Part shown: in pieces, positions 46,464-55,525 of the stretch
Layout of the letters: the number at the start of each line of letters is the position of its first letter
Numbering within the stretch: the first letter of the stretch is position 1
Assembly: GCA_963707665.1 (NCBI GenBank)
Contig: CAVPQU010000005.1
Location: forward strand, 62,001-126,000
DNA: 64,000 nt
Direction of reading: 5' to 3'
Source: DATJCV01 sp963707665
Lineage (GTDB): Bacteria > Pseudomonadota > Gammaproteobacteria > Burkholderiales > Burkholderiaceae_D
Made by a program: the position numbers and the translations under genes
The notes under the pieces: model-generated
Told to the model about the DNA's origin: nothing
The model's input: only the letters and a program-made list of their open reading frames with translations
Database searches by the model: none

Positions 46464-48131
46464 ATGCCAGTAGCTTCTTCCATAAACCCAGAATTTCAGC
46501 ACATTTCTCAATCAGTTAGCCGACGCGTGGATGTCATCGTTGTTGGCGGAGGTTTTGGGGGAATGTATGCTGTGCACAAGTTCAATAAGATGGGCTTGTC
46601 AATCCAGGCATTTGAGGCTGGCGGCGATGTAGGCGGCGTTTGGTACTGGAATCGCTATCCTGGTGCACGCGTCGACTTGATGAGCATCGACTACAGTTAT
46701 TCCTTCTCACAAGAAATTGACGACGAGTGGGCATGGTCTGAACAATTCGCAGCTCAGCCTGAACTACTCCGCTACATCGACTTTGTGGCCAAAAAACTCG
46801 ACTTGCGTCGCCATTTTCAGTTCAAGACGCGCGTTAATAGCGCTGTCTGGGATGAGGAACGCCAGCTTTGGTCCGTACTGACGGACCGTGGGGAAACCTA
46901 TGAAGCACCGTACTGCGTCATGGCTACCGGACCGCTATCTGTTCCTAAAGATCCTGGCATTAAGGGTTTTGATCTCTTTAAAGGGCGCGTACTGCACGCG
47001 GCACGTTGGCCTCACGAGCCGGTAGACTTGGCTGGAAAACGCGTTGGTGTGGTTGGCACAGGTTCGACTGGTATTCAGATTGTGCAGGAGGTGGGACGGC
47101 AAGCAGGTGAAACCTTTGTATTCCAACGTACGCCTAGCTTTTCCTTGCCTATGCGTAATGTCCCGCTTACGCCGGAATATATGGAGAAGGTCAGACCGCA
47201 TCTTGCAGCGATGCGCGAGGTCGGACGCAACGGTCCAACCGGAGGTATCCGCCCCTTATCTACACGTGCTTACTTCAGTTACACCTCGGAGCAGCGTAAA
47301 GTTCTGCTGGAAGATGCCTGGAAACAAGGTGGCTTTTCGGTGCTTGCAACCTTCGGTGATCTATTGGTCAATCCAGAGGCCAACGAGGAAGTCGCCGAAT
47401 TTGTCCGAGACAAGATTGGGGAAACCGTGAACGACCCGATCACTGCGGAAAAGCTCAAGCCCAGAGGTTACCCAATCTTTGCGCGCCGCATTTGTCTGGA
47501 TACGGGTTACTACGAGACCTACAATCTTCCCAACGTCCATCTCGTTGATTGCCTCACGACGCCGATTGTGGAGATTACCGAGAAGGGAGTTTGCACAACA
47601 GAAGGCGAGATCGAGCTTGATATCCTGATCTTCGCGACAGGTTACGATGGCTTGACGGGAGCATTGTTGGCTTTCCCGGTAACTGGCCGTGATGGCTTGA
47701 CGATTCAAGAAAAGTGGAAAAACGGCCCACGTTCCCATTTGGGCATCATGATCGAAGGTTTCCCGAACCTCTTCATGACGTCGGGTCCGAACGGACCGTC
47801 TGCGTTCGCTAACTATATTCGTATGAGCGAGAACGATGTGGACTGGATTGCCGACGCCATCACGTATTTAGGTCAAAACGGATTGGGCAGTATCGAGCCG
47901 AAAAAGCAAGCCGAGGACAATTGGATGGAACAGGTCCATGCGTCTGCCAAACGTTCCCTCGTCAGCAAAGCTAAAACTTGGTATGTGGGCGCCAATGTTG
48001 AGGGCAAGCCACAGGGTCTCACTATTTTCGTTGGTGGATACGGTAAATATCGTGAGCAGTGTGCGGCGGCCGCAGCCAACGACTACCAGGCATTTCAGCT
48101 CGAGCCAGTGAATCAATCGGTCGTAGCCTGA
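46464..48131 (+). CDS. Flavin-dependent Baeyer-Villiger monooxygenase
   Basis: 555 residues. FAD motif VVGGGFGGMYA, the aromatic-rich GGVWYWNRYPGARVD, and the fingerprint F-x-G-x3-H-x3-W-P read exactly as FKGRVLHAARWP near residue 172. The NADPH motif is GVVGTGSTGIQ, and the conserved FATGYD follows. Length and sequence match cyclohexanone-, steroid- or phenylacetone-type class B enzymes, which insert one O atom next to a carbonyl to give an ester or lactone. It is single, between tesB and the terminator, and fits ring opening in this pathway. Codon use is slightly more AT-rich than its neighbours. Confidence 0.95.
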   Translation: MPVASSINPEFQHISQSVSRRVDVIVVGGGFGGMYAVHKFNKMGLSIQAFEAGGDVGGVWYWNRYPGARVDLMSIDYSYSFSQEIDDEWAWSEQFAAQPELLRYIDFVAKKLDLRRHFQFKTRVNSAVWDEERQLWSVLTDRGETYEAPYCVMATGPLSVPKDPGIKGFDLFKGRVLHAARWPHEPVDLAGKRVGVVGTGSTGIQIVQEVGRQAGETFVFQRTPSFSLPMRNVPLTPEYMEKVRPHLAAMREVGRNGPTGGIRPLSTRAYFSYTSEQRKVLLEDAWKQGGFSVLATFGDLLVNPEANEEVAEFVRDKIGETVNDPITAEKLKPRGYPIFARRICLDTGYYETYNLPNVHLVDCLTTPIVEITEKGVCTTEGEIELDILIFATGYDGLTGALLAFPVTGRDGLTIQEKWKNGPRSHLGIMIEGFPNLFMTSGPNGPSAFANYIRMSENDVDWIADAITYLGQNGLGSIEPKKQAEDNWMEQVHASAKRSLVSKAKTWYVGANVEGKPQGLTIFVGGYGKYREQCAAAAANDYQAFQLEPVNQSVVA

Positions 48132-48208
48132 GGCACGTATTTGAATGGATTACTGCTTTATCTCGCTGTGACTTGATAAGAAATACAATCGTCAAAGTCG
48201 TATTAATC

Positions 48209-48239
48209 AAAGGCCCAAATCAGACGATTTGGGCCTTTT
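48209..48239 (+). terminator. Rho-independent terminator after BVMO
   Basis: AAAGGCCCAAATC-AGAC-GATTTGGGCCTTT, a perfect 13-base stem with a terminal T-run. It can work in both directions. Confidence 0.92.
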
Positions 48240-48628
48240 CAATTTTTGCGATGCCTCCTGCGGGGCAGCGGCAATCTTTTCATGCTGTTGCAAGAACGTG
48301 CTTATGATCCTCCGAGGTTCAATGCGAGAAATGCCCAGTACCCGTACAAGAAGACGATAAAAACCCAGAAAATCAATGGCTTGTGGGGTTTTTAGAGTTC
48401 CCGCGCGATCGCATGAGGCAACCGGGTGCGCTCGAATCCCGCCGGAACTGGACGCCATTGCCTGAGCGCTCAACACCCGGCTGGAGACGTCTAGCCGAGT
48501 TGTTCCTGCCTGAAGACGCTTTTGACTTTAAAACGTACTGGGCCAATCAGCTCGGTCCTGTTGCACCTGGAAATTGCAACCGCCCCTTGTAAGGCTAACA
48601 CGCACGCCCTGCAGCGCAGGGCGCAGTA
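48240..48628. other. Convergent intergenic region
   Basis: About 390 bases between the monooxygenase terminator and the end of the second dehydrogenase operon. It contains a second terminator-like hairpin (48358-48393: AAAAACCC...GGGGTTTTT). No gene recognised. Confidence 0.45.
48358..48393. terminator. Imperfect hairpin with A/T runs
   Basis: ATAAAAACCCA (left arm) and TGGGGTTTTTA (right arm) form a bidirectional terminator-like structure serving the convergent region. Confidence 0.5.
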
Positions 48629-49766
48629 TTAGGCCTGCTGCTTGCCCAAGGCAATGTAGCGATCCAGGTGATAGTCCATGTCGCCCAGTTGGTGATCGAT
48701 CAGCACCAACCGCTTGGCGAAATGAGACAGCGGCAGCTCCCAGGTCATGCCGATGGCGCCGTGCAGCTGAATACTTTCCTCGGCCACCAGCGCGCCGATG
48801 CGTCCGATCGTGTACTTGGCCGCCGACACCGCGCGCTCGCGGGTGAGTGCGATCGGCATCCAGCGCGGCTGCGGCATTGATCACCGCCGAGCGCGCCTGC
48901 TCGATCTCCAGCAGCATGTTTGCCATCCGGTGCTGCAGCGCCTGAAAGCTGCCGATGGCCACGCCAAACTGCTTGCGCGTACTCAAGTACTCCAGCGTCG
49001 CCGCCTTGGCTGCATCCATTGCACCGAGCGCTTCCGCGCATAGCGCCACAATGCCGCGTGCGGTCACTTTTTCCAGAATTGCGAAGGCTTCGCCTTCGGT
49101 CCCAAGCAAAGCCGCTGGCTCCAGCGTCACATCCTGCAGCGTCAACTCGGCCGAACGGCCGCCGTCGATATTGGGGTAGCCGCGTACGCTCACGCCCGGC
49201 GCATCGGCCGGTACCAGGAACAGCGAGATGCCTGCCGTGTCGGTCAGGTCGCCGCCGGTGCGCGCGCTGACCAGGAAGACCTTGGCGTTTTCCCCCTGCT
49301 GGACCACGGCTTTGGCACCGCTAAGCTGCCAGCCATTGGCGCTGTGCTGTGCACGCGTCCCGACATGGCTCAGTTCATAGAAGGCATTCGGTTCCGCATG
49401 CGCGAAGGCGGCTAGGGTACTGCCTTCGATAATCTGCGCCAGCAAGGCCTGCTGCGCATCGCCATCCAGCGCGGCCAAGGAGCTGCCCACCATCAGCGCA
49501 TTGGCGAAGGGCTCGACCACCAGGCCTTTGCCCAGTGCCTCGAATACGACGGCGATGTCGAAGCCGGTGCCGCCATAGCCGCCCTGCGCTTCGCTGAACA
49601 GTGCACCGATGGTGCCCAGGTCGGCAAACTGTTGCCATAGCTTGGGGCTGTAGCCGAGCGCCGACTTGCTGATCTGGTCACGCGTTTCGAACCCATACTG
49701 CTCCGCGATGAAGCGATTCAGGGTATCCGCCAGCATGCGGCGATCTTCACTATGTTCGAAGTTCAT
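48629..49766 (-). CDS. Acyl-CoA dehydrogenase, shorter partner of pair 2, frameshifted
   Basis: ATG 49766 gives MNFEHSEDRRMLADTLNRFI, FAHAEPNAFYELSHVGTRAQ, then RKQFGVAIGSFQALQHRMAN. Near 48860 the frame slips (ALDADRTHP) and the neighbouring frame continues RERAVSAAKYTIGRIGALVA and QLHGAIGMTWELPLSHFAKR to the stop at 48629. About 379 residues if repaired. Like the shorter member of pair 1 it lacks the terminal Y-x-G-x-x-E-x-Q segment, so it likely pairs with the gene at 49777. Confidence 0.85.
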
Positions 49767-49776
49767 CTGATTACAC

Positions 49777-50973
49777 TCACAGTCCGAGGATCATTTTGGA
49801 AATGATGTTTTTTTGGATTTCATTGGAACCACCGAAAATCGACAGTTTGCGATTCAGGAAGTATTCGGCCGCCGCACCGGCCGCTTCGGCCGGTCCCACC
49901 GAGGATCCGGCGTCCTCATCCATTAACACCTCGCGCAACATCGGCTGCGCGTAAACTCCCATCGCGCGCCGCGTCAGCGAAGAGATTTCCTGGCGGATTT
50001 CAGTGCCGCGTATCTTCAGGATCGAGCTTTCCGCGCCCGGAACGCCGCCGCCAGCCACCGCCGCGATCACGCGCAGGTTGGTGGTCTTCATGTTTTCCAG
50101 CTCGATCTCGATGTGGGCGATGCGGGCCGCAAACTGCGGATCTTCGGCCAGCGGCTTGCCGCGCTTGATCTGCTTCGCCGCGATCGCCTTCAAGCGCTCC
50201 AGTGCCGCAATCGAGAAGCCGATGCCGGCGATATTGGTGCGTTCGTAGGTGAGCAGATACTTGGCGTAGGTCCAGCCCTTGTTTTCCTCGCCGACCAGAT
50301 TGGCGACCGGCACCCGCACGTCGGCGAAGAACACTTCGTTGATTTCGTGATGCCCATCCAGCGTGATGATCGGGCGCACTTCGATGCCCGGAGTATTCAT
50401 GTCGATCAGCAGGAAACTGATCCCTTCCTGTTTCTTGCCGCCGCTGGCGGTGCGCACCAGACAGAAGATCATGTTGGCGTACTGCGCCAGCGTGGTCCAG
50501 GTCTTCTGGCCGCTGACGACGTAATGATCGCCATCCCGGACTGCGGTGGTCTGCACCGCGGCCAGATCGGAGCCGGCGCCCGGTTCGGAGTAACCCTGGC
50601 ACCACCAGTCGGAGCCATCGAGAATGCGCGGCAGCCAATGGCGCTTTTGTTCTTCATTGCCGTACTTGATCAGCACCGGGCCCAGCATGTTGACGCCAAA
50701 GGGCACGATACGCGGCGCCCACGCGAGCGTGCATTCGTGTTCGAAAATAAATTTTTCGATGGGGCTCCAGCCGGGTCCGCCATGCTCCTCGGGCCAGTGG
50801 TTTGCCAGCCAACCCCGGGCGTTGAGAATGGCATGCCATTCGGCCATGTCTTCCCGGTTCAGCCATTTGCCGCTGCGCACCTTGTCGCTCAGGCGCGCCG
50901 GTAGTTTATCGGCAAGAAATTCCTGCACCTGCTGGCGGAATGCTTCTTCTTTTTCAGTGAAATTGAGATCCAT
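49777..50973 (-). CDS. Acyl-CoA dehydrogenase, larger partner of pair 2
   Basis: 398 residues from ATG 50973 (MDLNFTEKEEAFRQQVQEFL), preceded by GAGGGCG. DWWCQGYSEPGAGSDLAAVQ, GQKTWTTLAQYANMIFCLVR and C-terminal FGGSNEIQKNIISKMILGL, again with Gly in place of the usual catalytic Glu. Same architecture as 33537-34724, with its shorter partner directly downstream. A second heteromeric enzyme for another round or another chain position. Confidence 0.92.
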   Translation of the reverse strand: MDLNFTEKEEAFRQQVQEFLADKLPARLSDKVRSGKWLNREDMAEWHAILNARGWLANHWPEEHGGPGWSPIEKFIFEHECTLAWAPRIVPFGVNMLGPVLIKYGNEEQKRHWLPRILDGSDWWCQGYSEPGAGSDLAAVQTTAVRDGDHYVVSGQKTWTTLAQYANMIFCLVRTASGGKKQEGISFLLIDMNTPGIEVRPIITLDGHHEINEVFFADVRVPVANLVGEENKGWTYAKYLLTYERTNIAGIGFSIAALERLKAIAAKQIKRGKPLAEDPQFAARIAHIEIELENMKTTNLRVIAAVAGGGVPGAESSILKIRGTEIRQEISSLTRRAMGVYAQPMLREVLMDEDAGSSVGPAEAAGAAAEYFLNRKLSIFGGSNEIQKNIISKMILGL

Positions 50974-50981
50974 GATCGCCC

Positions 50982-52163
50982 TCAATAAATTTCGAACAGG
51001 CCGGCAGCGCCCATGCCGCCGGCAATACACATCGTGACCACCGCATACTTGGCGCGACGGCGCTTTCCTTCCAGCAGCACGTGCCCGACCAGGCGCGAGC
51101 CGGTCATGCCGAACGGATGGCCGAGTGCCACCGAGCCGCCGTTCACATTCAAGCGCTCATCCGGAATTCCCAGGCGGTCACGGCAATAGATGGACTGCGA
51201 TGCAAAGGCCTCGTTCAGCTCCCACAGGTCGATGTCGTCGACCGTCAAGCCATGGCGCGCCAGCAGCTTGGGAACCGCAAAGACCGGGCCGATCCCCATT
51301 TCATCCGGTTCGCAGCCGGCTACCGCCAGGCCGCGAAATGCGCCCAGTGGCGCGAGGTTGGCGCGTTCCGCATCCTTGGCTTCCATCATCACGCAGGCGG
51401 AGGCGCCATCGGCCAGTTGCGACGCGTTGCCGGCGGTCACAAACTGCTCGGCGCCGCGTACCGGTGCCAGCTTGGCTAGCGCCTCGTAACTGGTGCCGCG
51501 CCGATTGCAGGTGTCGGCGTCCACGGTGACCTCGCGCCGGGACACGATGCCGGTTTCCTTGTCCTTGACTGCCATGGTGGTGGTGCAGGCAATGATCTCG
51601 TCGCGGTAGCGTCCTTCCAGTTGCGCAACTTCAGTCTTGCGCTGGCTTTCCACTGAAAAATGGTCTTGCGCCTCGCGGCTGATGCCGTAGCGCGCGGCAA
51701 CGATGTCGGCAGTTTCGATCATCGACAGATACAAGGCCGGCTTGTGCTCGACGATCCAGGGGTCCATGCCGCTGTCGCCATCTTCGCGGGTCTGGATTTG
51801 CGAAATGCTTTCGACGCCGCCGGCGATCATGGCCGGCGCGCGGTCGACCACGATGCGCCCGGCGGCCATGGCAATCGCCTGCAGGCCCGAAGCGCAGAAG
51901 CGGTTGACGGTGGTGCCTGCGATGGCAATCGGCAGGCCGGCGCGGATGATCGCCTGGCGTGCAATATTGCGTCCGGTCGTGCCCTCGGGATAGCCGCAGC
52001 CGAGGATCGCGTCTTCGATGCTGGCCGGATCGATCCCGGAACGTTCTACCGCCGCGCGCACGGCGAAGGCCGCCAGGGTCGGGCCGGAGGTGATATTGAA
52101 CTCACCGCGATGCGACTTGGTCAGCGGGGTGCGTGCGGTAGCAAGAATAACGGCTTCGCGCAT
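50982..52163 (-). CDS. Acetyl-CoA C-acyltransferase (thiolase)
   Basis: 393 residues, normal for thiolase. Nucleophile Cys in VNRFCASGLQAIAMAAG, LWELNEAFASQSIYCRDRLG, His in GHPFGMTGSRLVGHV and second Cys in CIAGGMGAAGLFEIY. It cleaves 3-oxoacyl-CoA to acetyl- (or propionyl-) CoA. It lies eight bases from the dehydrogenase start and twelve from the FadB-like stop, so it belongs to one operon on the minus strand. Confidence 0.96.
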   Translation of the reverse strand: MREAVILATARTPLTKSHRGEFNITSGPTLAAFAVRAAVERSGIDPASIEDAILGCGYPEGTTGRNIARQAIIRAGLPIAIAGTTVNRFCASGLQAIAMAAGRIVVDRAPAMIAGGVESISQIQTREDGDSGMDPWIVEHKPALYLSMIETADIVAARYGISREAQDHFSVESQRKTEVAQLEGRYRDEIIACTTTMAVKDKETGIVSRREVTVDADTCNRRGTSYEALAKLAPVRGAEQFVTAGNASQLADGASACVMMEAKDAERANLAPLGAFRGLAVAGCEPDEMGIGPVFAVPKLLARHGLTVDDIDLWELNEAFASQSIYCRDRLGIPDERLNVNGGSVALGHPFGMTGSRLVGHVLLEGKRRRAKYAVVTMCIAGGMGAAGLFEIY

Positions 52164-52174
52164 GATTTTCTTTC

Positions 52175-54295
52175 TTAAGATTGATTGAGACTGTCAAAAT
52201 TTTTACCGGACGCAACGAGCTCGACCAGCAGCGGTGAAGGTTTCCAGAACAGCGGGTCTTGCTTGGCGAATTCGCGAATATCGGCAAGGATATTCGGCAG
52301 CCCGATGGTGTCGGCGTATTTCATCGGCCCACCGCGGAAGCGCGGGAAGCCGTAGCCGTGCAGGAAGGTGACGTCGACGTCCAGCGGGCGCAAGGCGATA
52401 CGCTCGTGGACGACGTTGGCGCCCTCGTTGATCATTGCCGCCAGATAGCGGCGGATGATTTCTTCCTCGCTAAAAGCGCGCGTGGTAATACCGGCTTTGC
52501 TGCGCTCCTCGTCGATGATGGCGAGCACTTCGGGATCCGGCGTGCCGACGCGCGAACCGTCCGGATAGAGGTAGTAGCCACGCCCGGTTTTCTGACCGAA
52601 CCAGCCGCGCTCGCAGATGCGGTCGCCGATGTGCACGTAGCGCGCTTCGGGATCGCGTGTGGCCGCTCGTCGTTTGCGCGTCGCCCAGCCGATGTCGCCA
52701 CCGGCAAGATCCGATACCTGGAACGGCCCCATCGGATAGCCGAAGGCGCGGATTGCCTGATCGATCTGATACGGAGAAGCGCCGTCTTCCAGCATATGGT
52801 CGGCAGCGGCGCGATAAGCGGCGAGAATGCGGTTGCCGATGAAACCGTCGCAGACGCCGGCGCGCACCGGGACCTTGCGCAGTTTTTTCGCCAGCTCGAA
52901 GCCGGTCGCCACCACCTGCGCGCTTACCTTGGCCGGCACCACGATTTCCAGCAGTTTCATGATGTTGGCTGGCGAGAAAAAATGCAGTCCGAGTACGTCT
53001 GCCGGGCGCGAGATGCTGGCGGCAATGGCATCGATGTCGAGATAAGAGGTATTCGTGGCGAGGACGGCACCAGGCTTGCAGACGCGATCGAGTTCGGCGA
53101 ACACCGCCTTTTTCACCTCCAGATCTTCAAATACCGCTTCGACCACCAGATCGGCATCGGCCAGTGCGGCATAGTCGACGCTGCCGTGGAAACGCGCCAT
53201 CAGCTCCAGCTTGGCATCGGTGCTCAAGCGATGTTTGGCAACCAAGCCGTCGTAGGTTTTTTCGATATGGGCGCGTCCACGTGCCAGGCTTTCCGCATCG
53301 CGTTCGATCATGGTGACTTGCAAGCCGGCATCCAGCATCGCCACGGCAATGCCGGCGCCCATGGTGCCACCGCCGATGATGCCGGTGCGCTGGATCGCGC
53401 GCGGTTGGGCGGCGCGGGTTTCAGGCGCTTTCAATACTTCACGGTCGGCAAAGAAGGCGTGGATCAGGCCCGCTCTTTGCGGCGTATCGAGGCATTGCAG
53501 CGCCAGCTCGCGTTCCAAACGGATGCCGTCGTCGAAGCCATGGGTGAGCACCGCTTCCACCGCGTCGATAATTTTCATTGGCGAGAACAGGCCGCGCGCT
53601 TTCTTGGCCGTCTCGCCGCGTGCTTTGTCGAGCGCGGCGCGGTTGGCCGTCGAGTCCGCCAGCGCCGCGGCGGCGTCGCGGGTGCGGCGCAAAGGAGCGT
53701 TGGCTGCGACCAGTTCCTCCGCATACGCGAGGCCTGCTGTCAGCGCGTCGCTTCCTTCACCAAGGCGATCGATCAGGCCGAGCGCCAGCGCTTCCTTGGC
53801 GCTGACATGGCGGCCGCTGAGCATCAGTTCGAGCGCCGCCTGGATCCCGATCAGGCGCGGCGCGCGCTGCGTACCGCCACCGCCGGGCAGCAATCCCAGG
53901 GTCACCTCCGGCAAGCCGAGTTTGGCATCCGCCGTCGCCAGACGATAGTGGGCCGACAGCGCCAGCTCCAGGCCGCCGCCGAGGGCAGCGCCCTGTATTG
54001 CTGCGATGACTGGCTTGCTGCAGGCTTCCATACGATCGCAGACGTCGCGCAAGGCGGGTTGCTGCAAGGGTTTGCCAAATTCGCGGATGTCCGCGCCGGC
54101 AATGAAATTGCGGCCGGCGCCGACGATCAGGACAGCCGCGACTTCCTTATCCTGCTCGGCCGTGTCGATGGCGGCCGCAAGGCCGCGCCGGACATCCACG
54201 CCGAGCGCGTTGACCGGCGGATTATTGATTGTCACCAGCAGGACGTTGCCGCGACGCATGGTGGTCACAGGATTGGCAGGGGCTTCAATGGGCAT
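52175..54295 (-). CDS. Bifunctional enoyl-CoA hydratase/3-hydroxyacyl-CoA dehydrogenase (FadB/FadJ-like)
   Basis: 706 residues from ATG 54295 (CTGGAG upstream); an ATG at 54325 lacks a ribosome-binding site. Hydratase/isomerase domain at 1-190 (AAIQGAALGGGLELALSAHY, LGLPEVTLGLLPGGGGTQRA) has both catalytic Glu residues. The dehydrogenase part (about 300-700) has GIIGGGTMGAGIAVAMLDAG, HFFSPANIMKLLEIV and GFIGNRILAAYR. It performs hydration and NAD+-dependent oxidation of beta-oxidation. First gene of the operon; divergent from LysR. Confidence 0.95.
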   Translation of the reverse strand: MPIEAPANPVTTMRRGNVLLVTINNPPVNALGVDVRRGLAAAIDTAEQDKEVAAVLIVGAGRNFIAGADIREFGKPLQQPALRDVCDRMEACSKPVIAAIQGAALGGGLELALSAHYRLATADAKLGLPEVTLGLLPGGGGTQRAPRLIGIQAALELMLSGRHVSAKEALALGLIDRLGEGSDALTAGLAYAEELVAANAPLRRTRDAAAALADSTANRAALDKARGETAKKARGLFSPMKIIDAVEAVLTHGFDDGIRLERELALQCLDTPQRAGLIHAFFADREVLKAPETRAAQPRAIQRTGIIGGGTMGAGIAVAMLDAGLQVTMIERDAESLARGRAHIEKTYDGLVAKHRLSTDAKLELMARFHGSVDYAALADADLVVEAVFEDLEVKKAVFAELDRVCKPGAVLATNTSYLDIDAIAASISRPADVLGLHFFSPANIMKLLEIVVPAKVSAQVVATGFELAKKLRKVPVRAGVCDGFIGNRILAAYRAAADHMLEDGASPYQIDQAIRAFGYPMGPFQVSDLAGGDIGWATRKRRAATRDPEARYVHIGDRICERGWFGQKTGRGYYLYPDGSRVGTPDPEVLAIIDEERSKAGITTRAFSEEEIIRRYLAAMINEGANVVHERIALRPLDVDVTFLHGYGFPRFRGGPMKYADTIGLPNILADIREFAKQDPLFWKPSPLLVELVASGKNFDSLNQS

Positions 54296-54420
54296 AGCGG
54301 AATTCTCCAGGTTGCAAATCTTCATAGAGCTAGTTTCAAAGCAGATTTTGTATTAGTAAGCCAATATTGACAATTACTCGGGTGATTGACATACTGTATA
54401 AAAATATTTGACATTAATTC
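54296..54420. promoter_or_regulatory. LysR / FadB-like divergent control region
   Basis: AT-rich 125 bases between divergent LysR and beta-oxidation genes, the usual place for LysR-type autoregulation. Repeated TTGACA-like elements (near 54366, 54386, 54410) could serve as -35 boxes and half-sites. Confidence 0.6.
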
Positions 54421-55320
54421 ATGGACCTCAACGCCCTGACTTTATTGGTCGAAATCCTGGATGCAGGAAATCTGAGCGAAACCGCACGTCGTCTGAAGAT
54501 GACTCGTGCCAATGTCAGCTATCACCTGAAGGAGCTGGAGCGCTCGGTGGGAGTGCAGCTGGTGCGCCGCACGACGCGCCGGATTGAGCCCACCGAGATC
54601 GGACTGCGGCTGTACCAGCATGGACGCAGCATTCAAAACGAGCTGCTGGCGGCCAAGGAATCCGTCTTCAGCCTTGGTAAAACCCTGCAGGGACGGGTGC
54701 GCTTGAGCGTGCCGAGCGGCTATGGCCAACTGGTGATGTCGAACTGGCTGATCGACTTCAAGCGTCTGTATCCGGGCATCGTGCTGGACGTGCTGTTCGA
54801 AAACCGCATCGACGATCTGTTGCGCGATGAAGTCGACATCGCCATTCGCGTCATGTCCGAGCCGCCGCAGAATCTGGTGGCGCGGGCACTGGGACCAGTG
54901 CGCTATGTCGTGTGCGCCTCGAGCGCTTACCATCAGTCTCAGCCCTTGCCCACGCAACTGGAGGCGCTACGAAGCGCTCCCTTGATCACCTCGGGTGTCA
55001 TCGGCCGCCAGTTGCGCGTGTCGGCCTATCTGGGCGAGCAGCGCCAAGAGGTGATTATCGAGCCGACGCTGATTTCCGAGAACTTCCTTTTTTTACGCCA
55101 GGCCATACTGGCCGGGCTCGGTATCGGACTGGTGCCGGACTATGTGGTGCAGGAAGATGTGCAGCGCGGCGAGGTGGTGACAGCGCTGGACAATTGGCAA
55201 TTGAGCATCTTCGGTACCCAGATGTTCATGCTCTACATGGCCAATCGGCACCAGACTCGCGCTGCCGCCACCTTCATCGAGTTCATTCTCGAGCAAATCC
55301 GGCAAGCCAGGCAGCTGTAG
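54421..55320 (+). CDS. LysR-family transcriptional regulator
   Basis: 299 residues. N-terminal winged helix (MDLNALTLLVEILDAGNLSE, TARRLKMTRANVSYHLKELE) and a periplasmic-binding-like effector domain (GRVRLSVPSGYGQLVMSNWL, GIGLVPDYV). The MTRANVSYH recognition helix differs from the common S-Q-P-A-V-S. Gene order predicts control of the divergent dehydrogenase-thiolase-FadB operon. The inducer is unknown. Confidence 0.95.
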   Translation: MDLNALTLLVEILDAGNLSETARRLKMTRANVSYHLKELERSVGVQLVRRTTRRIEPTEIGLRLYQHGRSIQNELLAAKESVFSLGKTLQGRVRLSVPSGYGQLVMSNWLIDFKRLYPGIVLDVLFENRIDDLLRDEVDIAIRVMSEPPQNLVARALGPVRYVVCASSAYHQSQPLPTQLEALRSAPLITSGVIGRQLRVSAYLGEQRQEVIIEPTLISENFLFLRQAILAGLGIGLVPDYVVQEDVQRGEVVTALDNWQLSIFGTQMFMLYMANRHQTRAAATFIEFILEQIRQARQL

Positions 55321-55418
55321 AGGTTGCGCTCCTGAGGCGGGTTCCGTCGGCCTGATTTGCCGGCCAGCCAATAGGCGGGCACTGCGGAAATGCAGGGTTG
55401 GCGTGGCGGAGTTCACAT

Positions 55419-55432
55419 ATCACATATGAGAT
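55419..55432. promoter_or_regulatory. Candidate operator ATCACATATGAGAT
   Basis: A nearly palindromic 14-mer about 95 bases upstream of the oxidoreductase start. Similar 14-mers sit at 57769-57782 and 60265-60278, all in promoter regions of this block, so a shared regulator (IclR copy 2 or LysR) may bind here. Confidence 0.5.
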
Positions 55433-55525
55433 TTACGTTCCGAGCGGCCCTTCCTGGCGTTTTGACCAAGACTGATTTGAGTGCGTCGCATGTAACATGT
55501 GTGCGAGGTATTCAAAGGGAAAGAA

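Noticed and set aside
48380..48470. A tRNA-end-like GATTCGAG sequence on the minus strand, considered as an integration site
   Set aside because: No cloverleaf can be drawn around it and no integrase gene is nearby.
52259..54370. A 703-codon open frame on the plus strand
   Set aside because: It is the mirror of the FadB-like gene in GC-rich DNA, has no family motif, and the minus-strand product is complete and well matched.
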